Of a stretch of 64,000 bases of DNA, positions 8,123-16,649 are shown piece by piece. Position 1 is the first letter of the stretch. Each line of letters begins with the position of its first letter. Below the pieces are notes generated by a model, which saw nothing but the letters and a program-made list of their open reading frames with translations, was not told the origin of the DNA and searched no databases. Location: contig NZ_CP102292.1 of NCBI RefSeq assembly GCF_025152405.1, positions 806,001-870,000 of the forward strand, in the 5' to 3' direction. Position numbers and translations under genes: made by a program. This stretch comes from [Ruminococcus] lactaris ATCC 29176. GTDB taxonomy: Bacteria; Bacillota; Clostridia; Lachnospirales; Lachnospiraceae.

Positions 8123-9490
8123 GTGACCTATAAAGAAGCAAGGGTATATTTGGACGAGATGTCGAAATACGGAAGTGTACTTGGCTTGGATACAATTCGA
8201 GGTCTGTTGCGTGAACTGGGGAATCCTCAGGAGAGTCTGAAGTTCATACATATTGCAGGAACGAATGGCAAGGGATCTGTGCTTGCATACACTTCAACGA
8301 TTTTAAGTGAAGCAGGATACAGGATCGGGCGGTATGTTTCACCAACGGTAATCTCCTATCTGGAGCGGATTCAGATGAACGGCAGATGGATCTCGGAAGA
8401 AGAGTTTGCAGAACTGACAGAGAAAGTGAAAGAAGCTATTGCCCGGCTGAAAGCTGCGGGGGAGAATCTCCCGACAGTTTTTGAGACAGAGACGGCAATA
8501 GCTTTTTTGTATTTCAGGAAAATGAACTGTGACTTTGTTGTATTGGAGACAGGACTCGGTGGAGAACTGGATGCGACCAATATCGTGAAAAATACGGTCT
8601 GTGCTGTATTTGCAACGATCAGCAGAGATCACCTGGGGGTGATCGGCAATACGTTGGAAGAGATTGCACAGACGAAGGCCGGAATTATAAAAAATGGCTG
8701 TGCAGTCGTTTCGGCACAGCAGAAAGAAACTGTAAGTGAGATTCTGAAGAAGCGGGCAGAGGCATCTGACTGTAGCTACAGAGAGGCAGATCTGAGCCGG
8801 TTTCTTGTAGAAAAAGAAGACTATCATGGAATCCGGTTTTCTTATAAAGAATATAAGAATCTGAGAGGAAGTCTGGCAGGAGAATGTCAGATCGCAAATC
8901 TTGCAACGGCACTGGAAGTGATCCGTACGCTGAATGCACTGGGAATTTCCGTACCGGAGACGGCGGTGAGAAAAGGACTGGAAGAAACGAGATGGCCGGG
9001 CAGATTTACGTTTTTAATGGAGCATCCGGTTTTTCTGGTTGACGGGGCACATAATGAAGATGCCGCACAGAAACTTCGGATGTCCATGGAACGCTATTTT
9101 CCGGGAAGACGGCTGATCCTTATTCTAGGAGTATTTAAGGACAAGGAATATGAAAAGATCGCATCGATTCTTTGCCCGCTGGCACAGCAGGTTTATACAG
9201 TTGATCTTCCGAATGTGGAGCGTACACTGCCGGCAGAAAAGCTTGCAGAGTGTGCAAAAAAATACTGTCGGCAGACAGCGGCGGCAGGAAGAATAGAGGA
9301 TGCCGTGGAAAAAGCGATGAAAGCAGCAGAAAGAGCAGGACAGAGGACGGCAGACAGTGAAGCTTCAGCAGCAGACGGAGAGCCGGTGATCCTGGCATGT
9401 GGTTCATTATCTTATCTTGGAGATGTGATCCGGCTGGTTGAAAAAAGTTACGGAACCCGGACGAGAGGTACAGGAAAGGAAGAAAAATGA
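8123..9490 (+). CDS. folC: Folylpolyglutamate synthase / dihydrofolate synthase
   Basis: About 455 residues from GTG 8123, chosen because AGAAGGGA (8105-8112) precedes it and [13 protein letters not shown] aligns with the usual FolC start. A GTG at 8090 would add 11 residues with no clear RBS. The ATP-binding loop is in [12 protein letters not shown], the folate/omega-loop region in [15 protein letters not shown], and the ligase motif in [12 protein letters not shown]. FolC joins glutamate to dihydropteroate or to reduced folates using ATP. It is the first gene of a five-gene folate operon; its stop overlaps folE by four bases (ATGA). The stretch at about 9340-9390 encodes a low-complexity Ala/Glu insert. 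Confidence 0.92.
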   Translation: MTYKEARVYLDEMSKYGSVLGLDTIRGLLRELGNPQESLKFIHIAGTNGKGSVLAYTSTILSEAGYRIGRYVSPTVISYLERIQMNGRWISEEEFAELTEKVKEAIARLKAAGENLPTVFETETAIAFLYFRKMNCDFVVLETGLGGELDATNIVKNTVCAVFATISRDHLGVIGNTLEEIAQTKAGIIKNGCAVVSAQQKETVSEILKKRAEASDCSYREADLSRFLVEKEDYHGIRFSYKEYKNLRGSLAGECQIANLATALEVIRTLNALGISVPETAVRKGLEETRWPGRFTFLMEHPVFLVDGAHNEDAAQKLRMSMERYFPGRRLILILGVFKDKEYEKIASILCPLAQQVYTVDLPNVERTLPAEKLAECAKKYCRQTAAAGRIEDAVEKAMKAAERAGQRTADSEASAADGEPVILACGSLSYLGDVIRLVEKSYGTRTRGTGKEEK

Positions 9491-10044
9491 TAGATCATGA
9501 AAAGATAGAGCAGGCGGTAAGACTGCTGTTGGAAGGAATCGGGGAAGATGTGAACCGGGAAGGTCTGCTGGAGACACCGGATCGGATCGCAAGGATGTAT
9601 GAAGAGATTTATGGCGGAATGGAAGAAGATGCGGGGATTCATCTGTCGAAGACATTTACAGTAGAAAGCAGGGAAATGGTCATCGAAAAGGATATCACTT
9701 TTTATTCTACCTGCGAACATCATCTGCTCCCGTTTTATGGAAAAGCTCATATTGCGTATATTCCGGATGGAAAGGTAGTGGGACTGAGCAAGCTGGCAAG
9801 AACGGTAGAAGTATTCGCAAGAAGACTTCAGTTGCAGGAACAACTGACCGGACAGATTGCAGATGCACTGATGGAATATATGCAGCCGAAAGGTGCATTG
9901 GTTATGATCGAGGCGGAGCATATGTGTATGACGATGCGGGGAATCAAAAAACCAGGAAGTCAGACGGTGACGCTGGCACGGAGAGGTGTTTTTGAGACAG
10001 ATCCGTCGCTGGAAGAACGATTCTTCCGTATGCTGGGACGATAA
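9487..10044 (+). CDS. folE: GTP cyclohydrolase I
   Basis: 185 residues, normal family length. The start ATG overlaps the folC stop. Zinc ligands are Cys76 and His79 in [20 protein letters not shown] and Cys147 in [17 protein letters not shown]; all three match the E. coli FolE set. It converts GTP to 7,8-dihydroneopterin triphosphate, the first step of pterin synthesis, as a decameric cytoplasmic enzyme. Its neighbours on both sides are folate genes. Eleven bases separate its stop from the next start. Confidence 0.96.
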   Translation: MIDHEKIEQAVRLLLEGIGEDVNREGLLETPDRIARMYEEIYGGMEEDAGIHLSKTFTVESREMVIEKDITFYSTCEHHLLPFYGKAHIAYIPDGKVVGLSKLARTVEVFARRLQLQEQLTGQIADALMEYMQPKGALVMIEAEHMCMTMRGIKKPGSQTVTLARRGVFETDPSLEERFFRMLGR

Positions 10045-10054
10045 AGGTGGCAGA

Positions 10055-10591
10055 ATGAAGCAGATCAGGACAGAAAGGACCGGGATGGAACGGATCAGAA
10101 TGGATCGTGTCAATGCAATTTTAAAGCATAAGACTTACAGAAAGTATTACGATCAGATTGAAAAAATTGAAAAGGACAGGATTTTCTGCCGCCATCAGAT
10201 GCCTCATCTGCTGGATGTGGCGAGGATCGCTTATATCACGAATCTGGAGCGGAATCTGGGGTATGACAGGGAAGTGATCTATGCGGCTGCGATCCTGCAT
10301 GATATAGGAAAATCCTTTCAGTATGAAGAGCGGATTCCGCATGAGATTGCCGGGGAAAAAGTAGCTTCAGAGATTTTGGATACCCTTCCGGAGGGACTGG
10401 CATTTTCTGCGGAAGAAAGACGCTTGATCCTGGCTGCAGTCCGGGAACACCGGAAAAAAAAAGACGGGGCAGAGCCGATCGCTGCACTTTTTTATGACAG
10501 TGACAAGCGTTCCCGTACCTGTTTTTCCTGCCCGGCAGAAAAAGAGTGCAACTGGAAGGATGAAGAGAAGAACAAGGAGATAATCATATGA
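10055..10591 (+). CDS. HD-domain phosphohydrolase in the folate operon
   Basis: About 178 residues from ATG 10055, which has RBS AAAGGTGG (10043-10050); the frame itself is open from 9986. Metal-binding residues of the HD superfamily are visible: His51 region (RHQMPHLLDV), His82-Asp83 in AAILHDIGKS, His96, His132 (VREHRKKK) and an Asp in FYDSDKRSR. A C-terminal cysteine cluster (CFSCP, then Cys165) is added. It is translationally coupled to folP (ATGA). Its place between folE and folP fits the otherwise missing dephosphorylation of dihydroneopterin triphosphate, but that is inference; the family also includes nucleotide phosphatases. Confidence 0.82.
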   Translation: MKQIRTERTGMERIRMDRVNAILKHKTYRKYYDQIEKIEKDRIFCRHQMPHLLDVARIAYITNLERNLGYDREVIYAAAILHDIGKSFQYEERIPHEIAGEKVASEILDTLPEGLAFSAEERRLILAAVREHRKKKDGAEPIAALFYDSDKRSRTCFSCPAEKECNWKDEEKNKEIII

Positions 10592-11394
10592 TCATAGGCA
10601 ACAGAGAGTTTGATACAGAAAAGAATACATATATTATGGGAATCCTGAATGTGACACCGGATTCTTTTTCCGACGGTGGAAAATACAACGGAATGGAACA
10701 GGCACTGAGGCATGCACAGAAGATGATCGCAGAAGGTGCGGATCTGATCGATGTGGGTGGAGAATCGACCCGTCCGGGACATGTGCAGATTTCAGATGAA
10801 GAAGAAATCGCAAGGGTGACTCCGGTGATTGAAGCTTTGAAAAAGGAGTTTGATATTCCGATTTCGATCGACACATATAAAAGCCATGTGGCAGAAGCGG
10901 CACTTCAGGCGGGAGCAGACCTTGTAAATGATATCTGGGGCTTAAAATATGATGAAAAAATGGCAGAGGTCATTGCAAAATATCATGCTGCCTGCTGTCT
11001 GATGCACAACCGTGAAAAGGCCGAGTATGAAGAGTTTCAAAAAGATTTTATAGAAGATATGAAAGAATGTGTCCGTCTTGCAAAGGAGGCCGGAATCGCA
11101 GATGAAAAGATCATTTTAGATCCGGGTGTCGGATTTGGGAAGACGTATGAGATGAACCTGGAGATCATTGCACATCTTGAAATCCTTCAGGAACTGGGAT
11201 ATCCGGTTCTTCTTGGTACTTCAAGAAAGTCGGTGATCGGTCTGACGCTGGATCTTCCGGTAGATCAGAGAGAAGAGGGAACGATGGTGACAACAGTTTA
11301 TGGTGTGCAGAAGGGCAGTGCGTTTGTACGGGTTCATGATGTGGAAAAGAATCTGCGTGCGATCAAAATGACGAAAGCTCTGATGAGGATGTAA
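10588..11394 (+). CDS. folP: Dihydropteroate synthase
   Basis: 268 residues. The start overlaps the upstream stop (ATGA). Signature 1 is ILNVTPDSFSDGG (19-31), signature 2 is LIDVGGESTRPG, and the pterin-binding end contains PVLLGTSRKS. It condenses 6-hydroxymethyl-dihydropterin diphosphate with p-aminobenzoate and is the target of sulfonamides. The conserved positions show nothing unusual. It is followed two bases later by folBK. Confidence 0.96.
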   Translation: MIIGNREFDTEKNTYIMGILNVTPDSFSDGGKYNGMEQALRHAQKMIAEGADLIDVGGESTRPGHVQISDEEEIARVTPVIEALKKEFDIPISIDTYKSHVAEAALQAGADLVNDIWGLKYDEKMAEVIAKYHAACCLMHNREKAEYEEFQKDFIEDMKECVRLAKEAGIADEKIILDPGVGFGKTYEMNLEIIAHLEILQELGYPVLLGTSRKSVIGLTLDLPVDQREEGTMVTTVYGVQKGSAFVRVHDVEKNLRAIKMTKALMRM

Positions 11395-11396
11395 CT

Positions 11397-12242
11397 ATGA
11401 AAGCAGATAAGATAAAAATACAAAACCTGGAGGTGTTTGCCAATCATGGTGTATTTCCGGAAGAAAATGTACTGGGACAGAAATTTGTCGTCAGTGCGGT
11501 GTTGTATACCGATACAAGAAAGGCGGGACAGACAGATGAACTGACTGCTTCGATCCATTATGGAGAAGTCAGTGCTTTTATAGACCGCTATCTGAAAGAA
11601 CATACTTTTCAATTACTGGAGAAGGTGGCAGAGAGTCTTGCAGAAGAACTGCTTTTACAGACAAAAGGGCTTCAGAAGATCCGGCTGGAGATCAAAAAAC
11701 CCTGGGCACCGGTCGGTCTGCCGCTAGAGACGGTCAGCGTGGAGATTGAAAGAGAATGGCATACGGCATATATTGCACTTGGATCCAATATCGGGGACAG
11801 TGAAGCTTATCTGAAAGAAGCCATTGACAAGCTGGATCATTTGCCGACGAGCCGGGTGGAAAAAGTTTCTTCTTTTCTTGTGACGGCACCTTACGGAGTG
11901 ACAGATCAGCCGGATTTTCTGAATGGCTGTCTGAAGCTGCAGACACTTTTATATCCGGAAGAGCTGCTGCGGGAGCTGAACCGGATTGAACAGGAAGCCG
12001 GAAGAGAACGGATCATACACTGGGGACCAAGGACACTGGATCTGGATATTATTTTTTATGATGATCTGATCTGCGAGGAGGACGATCTGTGTATTCCGCA
12101 TATTGAGATGCATAAGAGAAGCTTTGTACTGAAGCCGCTGGAAGAAATCGCTCCCTATAAACGGCATCCGGTCACAGGAAAGACGGTGCGGGAGATGCTG
12201 GGAGAACTGGAGAATGCCGGTCAGGAAACCGCTGATGCGTGA
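11397..12242 (+). CDS. Dihydroneopterin aldolase / HPPK fusion
   Basis: 281 residues, a fusion of FolB (about 1-118) and FolK (about 122-281). The FolB half has LEVFANHGVFPEE (dihydroneopterin contact) and a lysine near IKKPWAP (about 100). The FolK half has YIALGSNIGDS, APYGVTDQPDFLNG and the ATP/metal motif GPRTLDLDIIFYDD. The fusion makes 6-hydroxymethyl-dihydropterin and pyrophosphorylates it, feeding FolP encoded just upstream. Such fusions are common in clostridia. It is the last gene of the operon; the next gene begins after a 128-base gap with its own likely promoter. Confidence 0.95.
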   Translation: MKADKIKIQNLEVFANHGVFPEENVLGQKFVVSAVLYTDTRKAGQTDELTASIHYGEVSAFIDRYLKEHTFQLLEKVAESLAEELLLQTKGLQKIRLEIKKPWAPVGLPLETVSVEIEREWHTAYIALGSNIGDSEAYLKEAIDKLDHLPTSRVEKVSSFLVTAPYGVTDQPDFLNGCLKLQTLLYPEELLRELNRIEQEAGRERIIHWGPRTLDLDIIFYDDLICEEDDLCIPHIEMHKRSFVLKPLEEIAPYKRHPVTGKTVREMLGELENAGQETADA

Positions 12243-12281
12243 TGACCGAGATGATAATAAACGGTTATTAGAAAAAATAAA

Positions 12282-12310
12282 CTGTTTTTTCAGAGCGGAT
12301 ATGGTATGAT
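12282..12310 (+). promoter_or_regulatory. Likely promoter of the NCS2 permease (extended -10)
   Basis: TATGAT at 12305-12310 is preceded by TGG (12302-12304), an extended -10. The -35 position (12282-12287, CTGTTT) is weak. No purine riboswitch is visible in the 60-base leader that follows. Confidence 0.4.
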
Positions 12311-12370
12311 GATTCTGTTGTCTTCTAACAGAGTAGACAAGCACCAAAAATGGAATGAAAGGGGAACAAA

Positions 12371-13753
12371 ATGTTAGAAAAATTATTTAAACTGTCTGAG
12401 AACAAGACGGACGTGAAAACGGAAGTACTTGCCGGTGTTACTACATTTATGACGATGGCGTACATCCTGGCAGTCAATCCAAGTATTCTTTCCGCAGCAG
12501 GAATGGATTCAGGAGCAGTCTTTACAGCAACGGCACTGGCTGCTTTTGTCGGAACACTTCTGATGGCAGTATTGGCGAATTATCCGTTCGCACTTGCACC
12601 TGGAATGGGACTGAATGCATATTTTGCCTATACGGTCGTTATCGGAATGGGCTATAGCTGGCAATATGCCCTGACTGCCGTATTTGCAGAAGGAATCATC
12701 TTTATCGTACTTTCCATGACAAATGTACGTGAAGCAATTTTCAATGCGATTCCGAGAAACCTGAAGTCAGCAGTCAGTGTAGGTATCGGACTTTTCATCG
12801 CTTTCGTTGGTATGCAGAATGCTCATATTGTGATCGGTGGATCTACATTGATCGAGCTTTTTTCACTGGATGGATATAATCAGGTGAATGGAGTAGAGGC
12901 TGCTTTCAGTGATGTCGGAATTACGGTACTTCTTGCAATTATCGGAGTGATCATTACAGGAATCCTGGTTATTAAGAATGTAAAAGGAAATATTCTCTGG
13001 GGTATCCTGATTACCTGGGGACTTGGTATTATCTGCCAGTTTGCGGGACTGTATGTTCCGAATGCAGAGGTTGGCTGCTACAGCCTGCTCCCTGATTTCA
13101 GCAATGGTCTGGCAATCCCAAGCCTGTCACCGATTTTCTGCAAGCTTGATTTTAAGGGAATCTTTTCACTGGATTTCATCGTAATCTTATTTGCATTCTT
13201 GTTTGTAGATCTCTTTGATACGATCGGTACGCTGGTTGGAGTTTCTTCTAAGGCAGATATGCTGGATAAGGATGGAAAGCTTCCGCGGATCAAAGGAGCA
13301 CTTCTTGCAGATGCGATCGCAACAACTGCAGGAGCAGTTCTCGGAACATCTACAACGACAACATTCGTAGAAAGTGCATCAGGAGTATCAGAAGGAGGAA
13401 GAACCGGTCTTACATCTGTGACAACAGCAATCCTTTTCGGATTGTCACTGTTCCTGTCACCAATCTTTCTTGCAATTCCTTCTTTTGCAACAGCACCGGC
13501 ACTGATCATTGTGGGTCTGTATATGCTTACGAATGTAATGAACATTGATTTCAGTGATATGTCAGAAGCAATCCCGTGCTATATCTGTATCATTGCAATG
13601 CCGTTCTTCTACAGCATTTCAGAGGGTATTTCCATGGGAATTATTGCTTATGTTGCATTCAATCTGATTACTGGAAAGGCAAAAGAGAAAAAAGTAAGTG
13701 TTCTGATGTATGTACTTGCTGTACTCTTTATTCTGAAGTATATCTTCCTGTAA
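12371..13753 (+). CDS. NCS2-family purine permease (AzgA/PbuG-like)
   Basis: 460 residues, with RBS GAAAGGGGA before ATG 12371. A polytopic membrane protein of the AzgA (guanine/hypoxanthine/adenine) branch: GVTTFMTMAYILAVNPSIL near the N-terminus, ALAPGMGLNAYFAYTV (conserved NCS2 motif), LFVDLFDTIGTLVG, and TSTTTTFVESASGVSEGGRT. It imports purine bases by proton symport. It stands alone between the folate operon and the convergent aroA-tyrA pair, closed by a strong bidirectional hairpin. Confidence 0.92.
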   Translation: MLEKLFKLSENKTDVKTEVLAGVTTFMTMAYILAVNPSILSAAGMDSGAVFTATALAAFVGTLLMAVLANYPFALAPGMGLNAYFAYTVVIGMGYSWQYALTAVFAEGIIFIVLSMTNVREAIFNAIPRNLKSAVSVGIGLFIAFVGMQNAHIVIGGSTLIELFSLDGYNQVNGVEAAFSDVGITVLLAIIGVIITGILVIKNVKGNILWGILITWGLGIICQFAGLYVPNAEVGCYSLLPDFSNGLAIPSLSPIFCKLDFKGIFSLDFIVILFAFLFVDLFDTIGTLVGVSSKADMLDKDGKLPRIKGALLADAIATTAGAVLGTSTTTTFVESASGVSEGGRTGLTSVTTAILFGLSLFLSPIFLAIPSFATAPALIIVGLYMLTNVMNIDFSDMSEAIPCYICIIAMPFFYSISEGISMGIIAYVAFNLITGKAKEKKVSVLMYVLAVLFILKYIFL

Positions 13754-13778
13754 AAAGAATCGGGAAGAAGAAAATCAA

Positions 13779-13820
13779 AAAGAGGATGTATCCCCGGAAT
13801 GGCGGGGATACATCCTCTTT
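13779..13820. terminator. Rho-independent terminator, likely bidirectional
   Basis: 17-bp perfect stem AAAGAGGATGTATCCCC (13779-13795) / GGGGATACATCCTCTTT (13804-13820) with an 8-base loop, between the convergent permease gene and aroA. A-rich before and T-containing after, so it can serve both strands. Confidence 0.85.
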
Positions 13821-13918
13821 GTCTTTCAATCCCACAGAACGGAATGAAAGAGACTGATGCAGGTGTCAGGGCCTTGTCTTATACAGGAACAAGCCTCCGG
13901 TTCGTTGCCATGTGCAGA

Positions 13919-15217
13919 CTAAAGCAGGGCTTCAAACGTATCATAGAAAGTCGGATAAGATACATCTACGCACTTACTGTCAAGAATCTTTGTATTGCCC
14001 TCGGCAACCAGAGCTGCGATACTGAAGGCCATGGCAATCCGGTGATCCAGCAGCGTATGGATGGAAGTTCCGTGGAGAGGATTTCCGCCGTGGATGATCA
14101 TTCCGTCATCTGTCGGAGTGACATCAGCTCCCATTGCTTTCAGGTTGTCTGTTACGGTTTCGATGCGGTCGGTCTCTTTGACTTTCAGTTCTGCTGCATC
14201 TTTGATGACCGTCGTTCCTTCTGCTACGGCTGCCATGACTGCAATGACAGGAATCTCATCAATGAGTGTCGGGATGATGTCCCCTTCAATCGTTGTTCCG
14301 TGGAGTTTACTGGTGCGGACGAGGATATCAGCGATCTTTTCTCCCCCTTCGGTTCTTTCATTTAATAAAGTGATATCACCACCCATGTCTTCGCATACTT
14401 TCAGGATTCCGGCACGGGTCGGATTGATGCCTGTATTTTCAATCAGGATTTCTGAATCCGGTACGATGAGTCCGGCCGCAATAAAGTATGCAGCAGAAGA
14501 AATATCTCCCGGAACGGTGATCTTCTGTCCGTACAGATCCGTACATGGACGGATGGAGGCGGTTGCCTTTGTACTTCCGATCTCATAAGTAGAGCGGATG
14601 TCAGCACCAAATTCCCGGAGCATCAGTTCGGTATGGTTTCGGGAAAGACTTGGCTCTGTGACAGAAGTTTCTCCGTCAGCATAGAGTCCGGCAAGAAGCA
14701 GACAGGATTTGACCTGGGCACTGGCAACCGGGGAATCATAGTGGATTCCGTGGAGCTGTGCCGGAGTGATATACAACGGTGCACAGCCATTCTGAAGCAC
14801 ACTGGCGATGTTGGCTCCCATGGAGGTCAGTGGTTCAATGATCCGCTTCATCGGACGGGAATTTAAAGATTCGTCCCCGGAAAGTTCAGAGTTAAAAGGC
14901 TGTCCGGCAAGGATACCGGAAATCAGTCTTGTAGTTGTTCCACTGTTTCCGACATCCAGAATGGAAGACGGGGCATTCAGTCCGTGAAGTCCTTTTCCGT
15001 GGACGATCACTTTTGACTGGGAGAGATCTGTTTCAATCTTAATTCCAAGGGTTGAAAAACAACGGATGGTAGCAAGACAGTCCGCACCGGAGAGAAAGTT
15101 GTGAATTTCCGTTGTACCGTTGGCAATCGAACCAAACATCACGCAACGGTGGGAAATCGATTTATCTCCCGGTATCGTAACCTTTCCTTTTAATCCGCTC
15201 ATACTGCATAATTCCAT
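13919..15217 (-). CDS. aroA: 3-phosphoshikimate 1-carboxyvinyltransferase (EPSP synthase)
   Basis: 432 residues. Conserved elements: GDKSISHRCVMFGSIA (shikimate-3-phosphate binding, Lys and Ser), VGNSGTTTRLISGILAG (PEP/glyphosate loop), SGDESLNSRPMKRIIEPL and the late DHRIAMAFSIAALVAEG. It transfers the enolpyruvyl group of PEP to shikimate 3-phosphate in the cytoplasm. It lies downstream of tyrA on the minus strand with a 54-base gap, so the two probably form an aromatic amino acid operon. Confidence 0.96.
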   Translation of the reverse strand: MELCSMSGLKGKVTIPGDKSISHRCVMFGSIANGTTEIHNFLSGADCLATIRCFSTLGIKIETDLSQSKVIVHGKGLHGLNAPSSILDVGNSGTTTRLISGILAGQPFNSELSGDESLNSRPMKRIIEPLTSMGANIASVLQNGCAPLYITPAQLHGIHYDSPVASAQVKSCLLLAGLYADGETSVTEPSLSRNHTELMLREFGADIRSTYEIGSTKATASIRPCTDLYGQKITVPGDISSAAYFIAAGLIVPDSEILIENTGINPTRAGILKVCEDMGGDITLLNERTEGGEKIADILVRTSKLHGTTIEGDIIPTLIDEIPVIAVMAAVAEGTTVIKDAAELKVKETDRIETVTDNLKAMGADVTPTDDGMIIHGGNPLHGTSIHTLLDHRIAMAFSIAALVAEGNTKILDSKCVDVSYPTFYDTFEALL

Positions 15218-15271
15218 AATAAAAATCCTCTTTCTGTAATATTTTGGTATAGATGATCTGACGGGATCTAC

Positions 15272-16369
15272 TCAGACTTCATAAATCACATAGCGGTATT
15301 TCTGAAGTAACTTTGAGGCGTTGGCGGCAGAATCTTCATCATAAAATTCAATCCGGAGAACCCCTTCTTCAAATTCACGGTTGTGGATGATCCCAATATT
15401 TTTAATACTGATATGATTGCTGGCAAGGATTGTGGCAATCGTAGCGATTCCTCCTGCCTCATCAATGATATCACAATACAGTGCGAACTGCTTTTTGATC
15501 GGCCCTGCGGAACTGTTCGGCATGGAGTTGCGGTAATCCCTTGAATCCTCGAACATAGAATATAACGCAGTCTCATTTTCAGCATCAATCTGCTCCTTTG
15601 CCTGCGTGAGGGCTTCAATATAATGACCGAGAATGTGGGAAATATTCTCCCCGTTCTTCAGGCAGATCTGCTGCCACATCACCGGTGAGGAAGAAGCGAT
15701 ACGGGTAATATCTTTGAATCCACCGGCAGCGAGTGCCTTCATCAGTCCGTCCGCTGTATCGGTATCATGGACAAAATTCACAAGTGTTGATGCAATAATA
15801 TGCGGCAGATGACTGATCGTTCCGGTAATAATATCATGCTCATTATAATCAAGAATGACCGGGAGTGCCTTCAGGGAGGTCACAAACTCTTTATAAGCAC
15901 TGACCTTTTCTTTGGCTACTTTTGCAGTAGGTGTAAGAATATAATATGCATTTTCAATGAGATGAGCTTTTGAATTCATAAATCCGCTCTTTTCAGAACC
16001 TGCCATCGGGTGTCCGCCAATGAAAGATTCTTCCATACCGAGGCGGATAACTTCTTTGTGGATGGATGTCTTTACACTTCCGACATCAGTTAAAATACAG
16101 TCACTGTCGATCAGACTTTTCAACTGGGAGAGGTAGGCAGCATTGTAATTGACGGGTGCACATAAGAAAATATAAGTGCAGCCACGGAAATTATCATCGA
16201 TTGATGAGCAGGCAGTATGGATCGTTCCCTCCTGTACTGCAAGTGCCAGAGATTCTTTATTTTTATCAAAAGCAATAATATCATACTCAGGATAATACTG
16301 GCGGATTGCTTTTGCAATCGATCCGCCGATTAGTCCGAGTCCGATAAATCCGATTTTTTTTGAAGTCAT
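15272..16369 (-). CDS. tyrA: Prephenate dehydrogenase with C-terminal ACT domain
   Basis: 365 residues. The N-terminal NAD-binding loop is IGFIGLGLIGGSIAKAI. Prephenate-site segments GGHPMAGSEKSGF and ISHLPHIIASTL follow. The C-terminal ACT domain (about 295-365, with CDIIDEAGGIATIATILA) probably senses tyrosine. It decarboxylates prephenate to 4-hydroxyphenylpyruvate. It is the first gene of the minus-strand tyrA-aroA pair. RBS AGAAAGGAC precedes the ATG. The 280 bases upstream to the EF-G-like gene are AT-rich and hold the oppositely directed promoter. Confidence 0.95.
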   Translation of the reverse strand: MTSKKIGFIGLGLIGGSIAKAIRQYYPEYDIIAFDKNKESLALAVQEGTIHTACSSIDDNFRGCTYIFLCAPVNYNAAYLSQLKSLIDSDCILTDVGSVKTSIHKEVIRLGMEESFIGGHPMAGSEKSGFMNSKAHLIENAYYILTPTAKVAKEKVSAYKEFVTSLKALPVILDYNEHDIITGTISHLPHIIASTLVNFVHDTDTADGLMKALAAGGFKDITRIASSSPVMWQQICLKNGENISHILGHYIEALTQAKEQIDAENETALYSMFEDSRDYRNSMPNSSAGPIKKQFALYCDIIDEAGGIATIATILASNHISIKNIGIIHNREFEEGVLRIEFYDEDSAANASKLLQKYRYVIYEV

Positions 16370-16550
16370 AATAGATAGTCCTTTCTGTAAATCATAGTTG
16401 ATGCAATAGAAAATGACGCATCAATATACTTATTTTAACACGTCAAAGTATAAAAGTAAATTATTCTTGCCGCAGAGAAAAGACCGGAAAACCAGAAATA
16501 AGTTTTGATTATGACAAAAATATGGAATATGTGAAAATTAAATAAAATAG

Positions 16551-16579
16551 TTGTAATTATAATGATATTTTAGTATAAT
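16551..16579 (+). promoter_or_regulatory. Sigma-A-type promoter of the EF-G-like gene
   Basis: TTGTAA (16551-16556), 17-base spacer, TATAAT (16574-16579). The leader of about 65 bases leads to AAGGAGG (16637-16642). The remaining intergenic stretch from 16370 shows nothing else I can identify. Confidence 0.7.
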
Positions 16580-16649
16580 TTACCCATGGCTTGTATATCC
16601 GGTTGAAAAAAGGATATACAGAATAACCACATTACAAGGAGGCAGCAGC

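Noticed and set aside
12243..12370. Possible purine riboswitch before the purine permease
   Set aside because: The conserved aptamer loops (TATAATCCTRATGATATGG-like and GTCTAC core) are not present; only an extended -10 promoter is supported.
13078..13545. 155-residue minus-strand ORF inside the NCS2 permease gene
   Set aside because: It mirrors the codon structure of the permease on the other strand, has no RBS, and the plus-strand gene has clear family motifs over the same stretch.
14061..14588. Long plus-strand ORFs inside aroA
   Set aside because: Low-complexity Ser/Ala/Val-rich translation typical of antisense shadow frames; aroA on the minus strand is certain.
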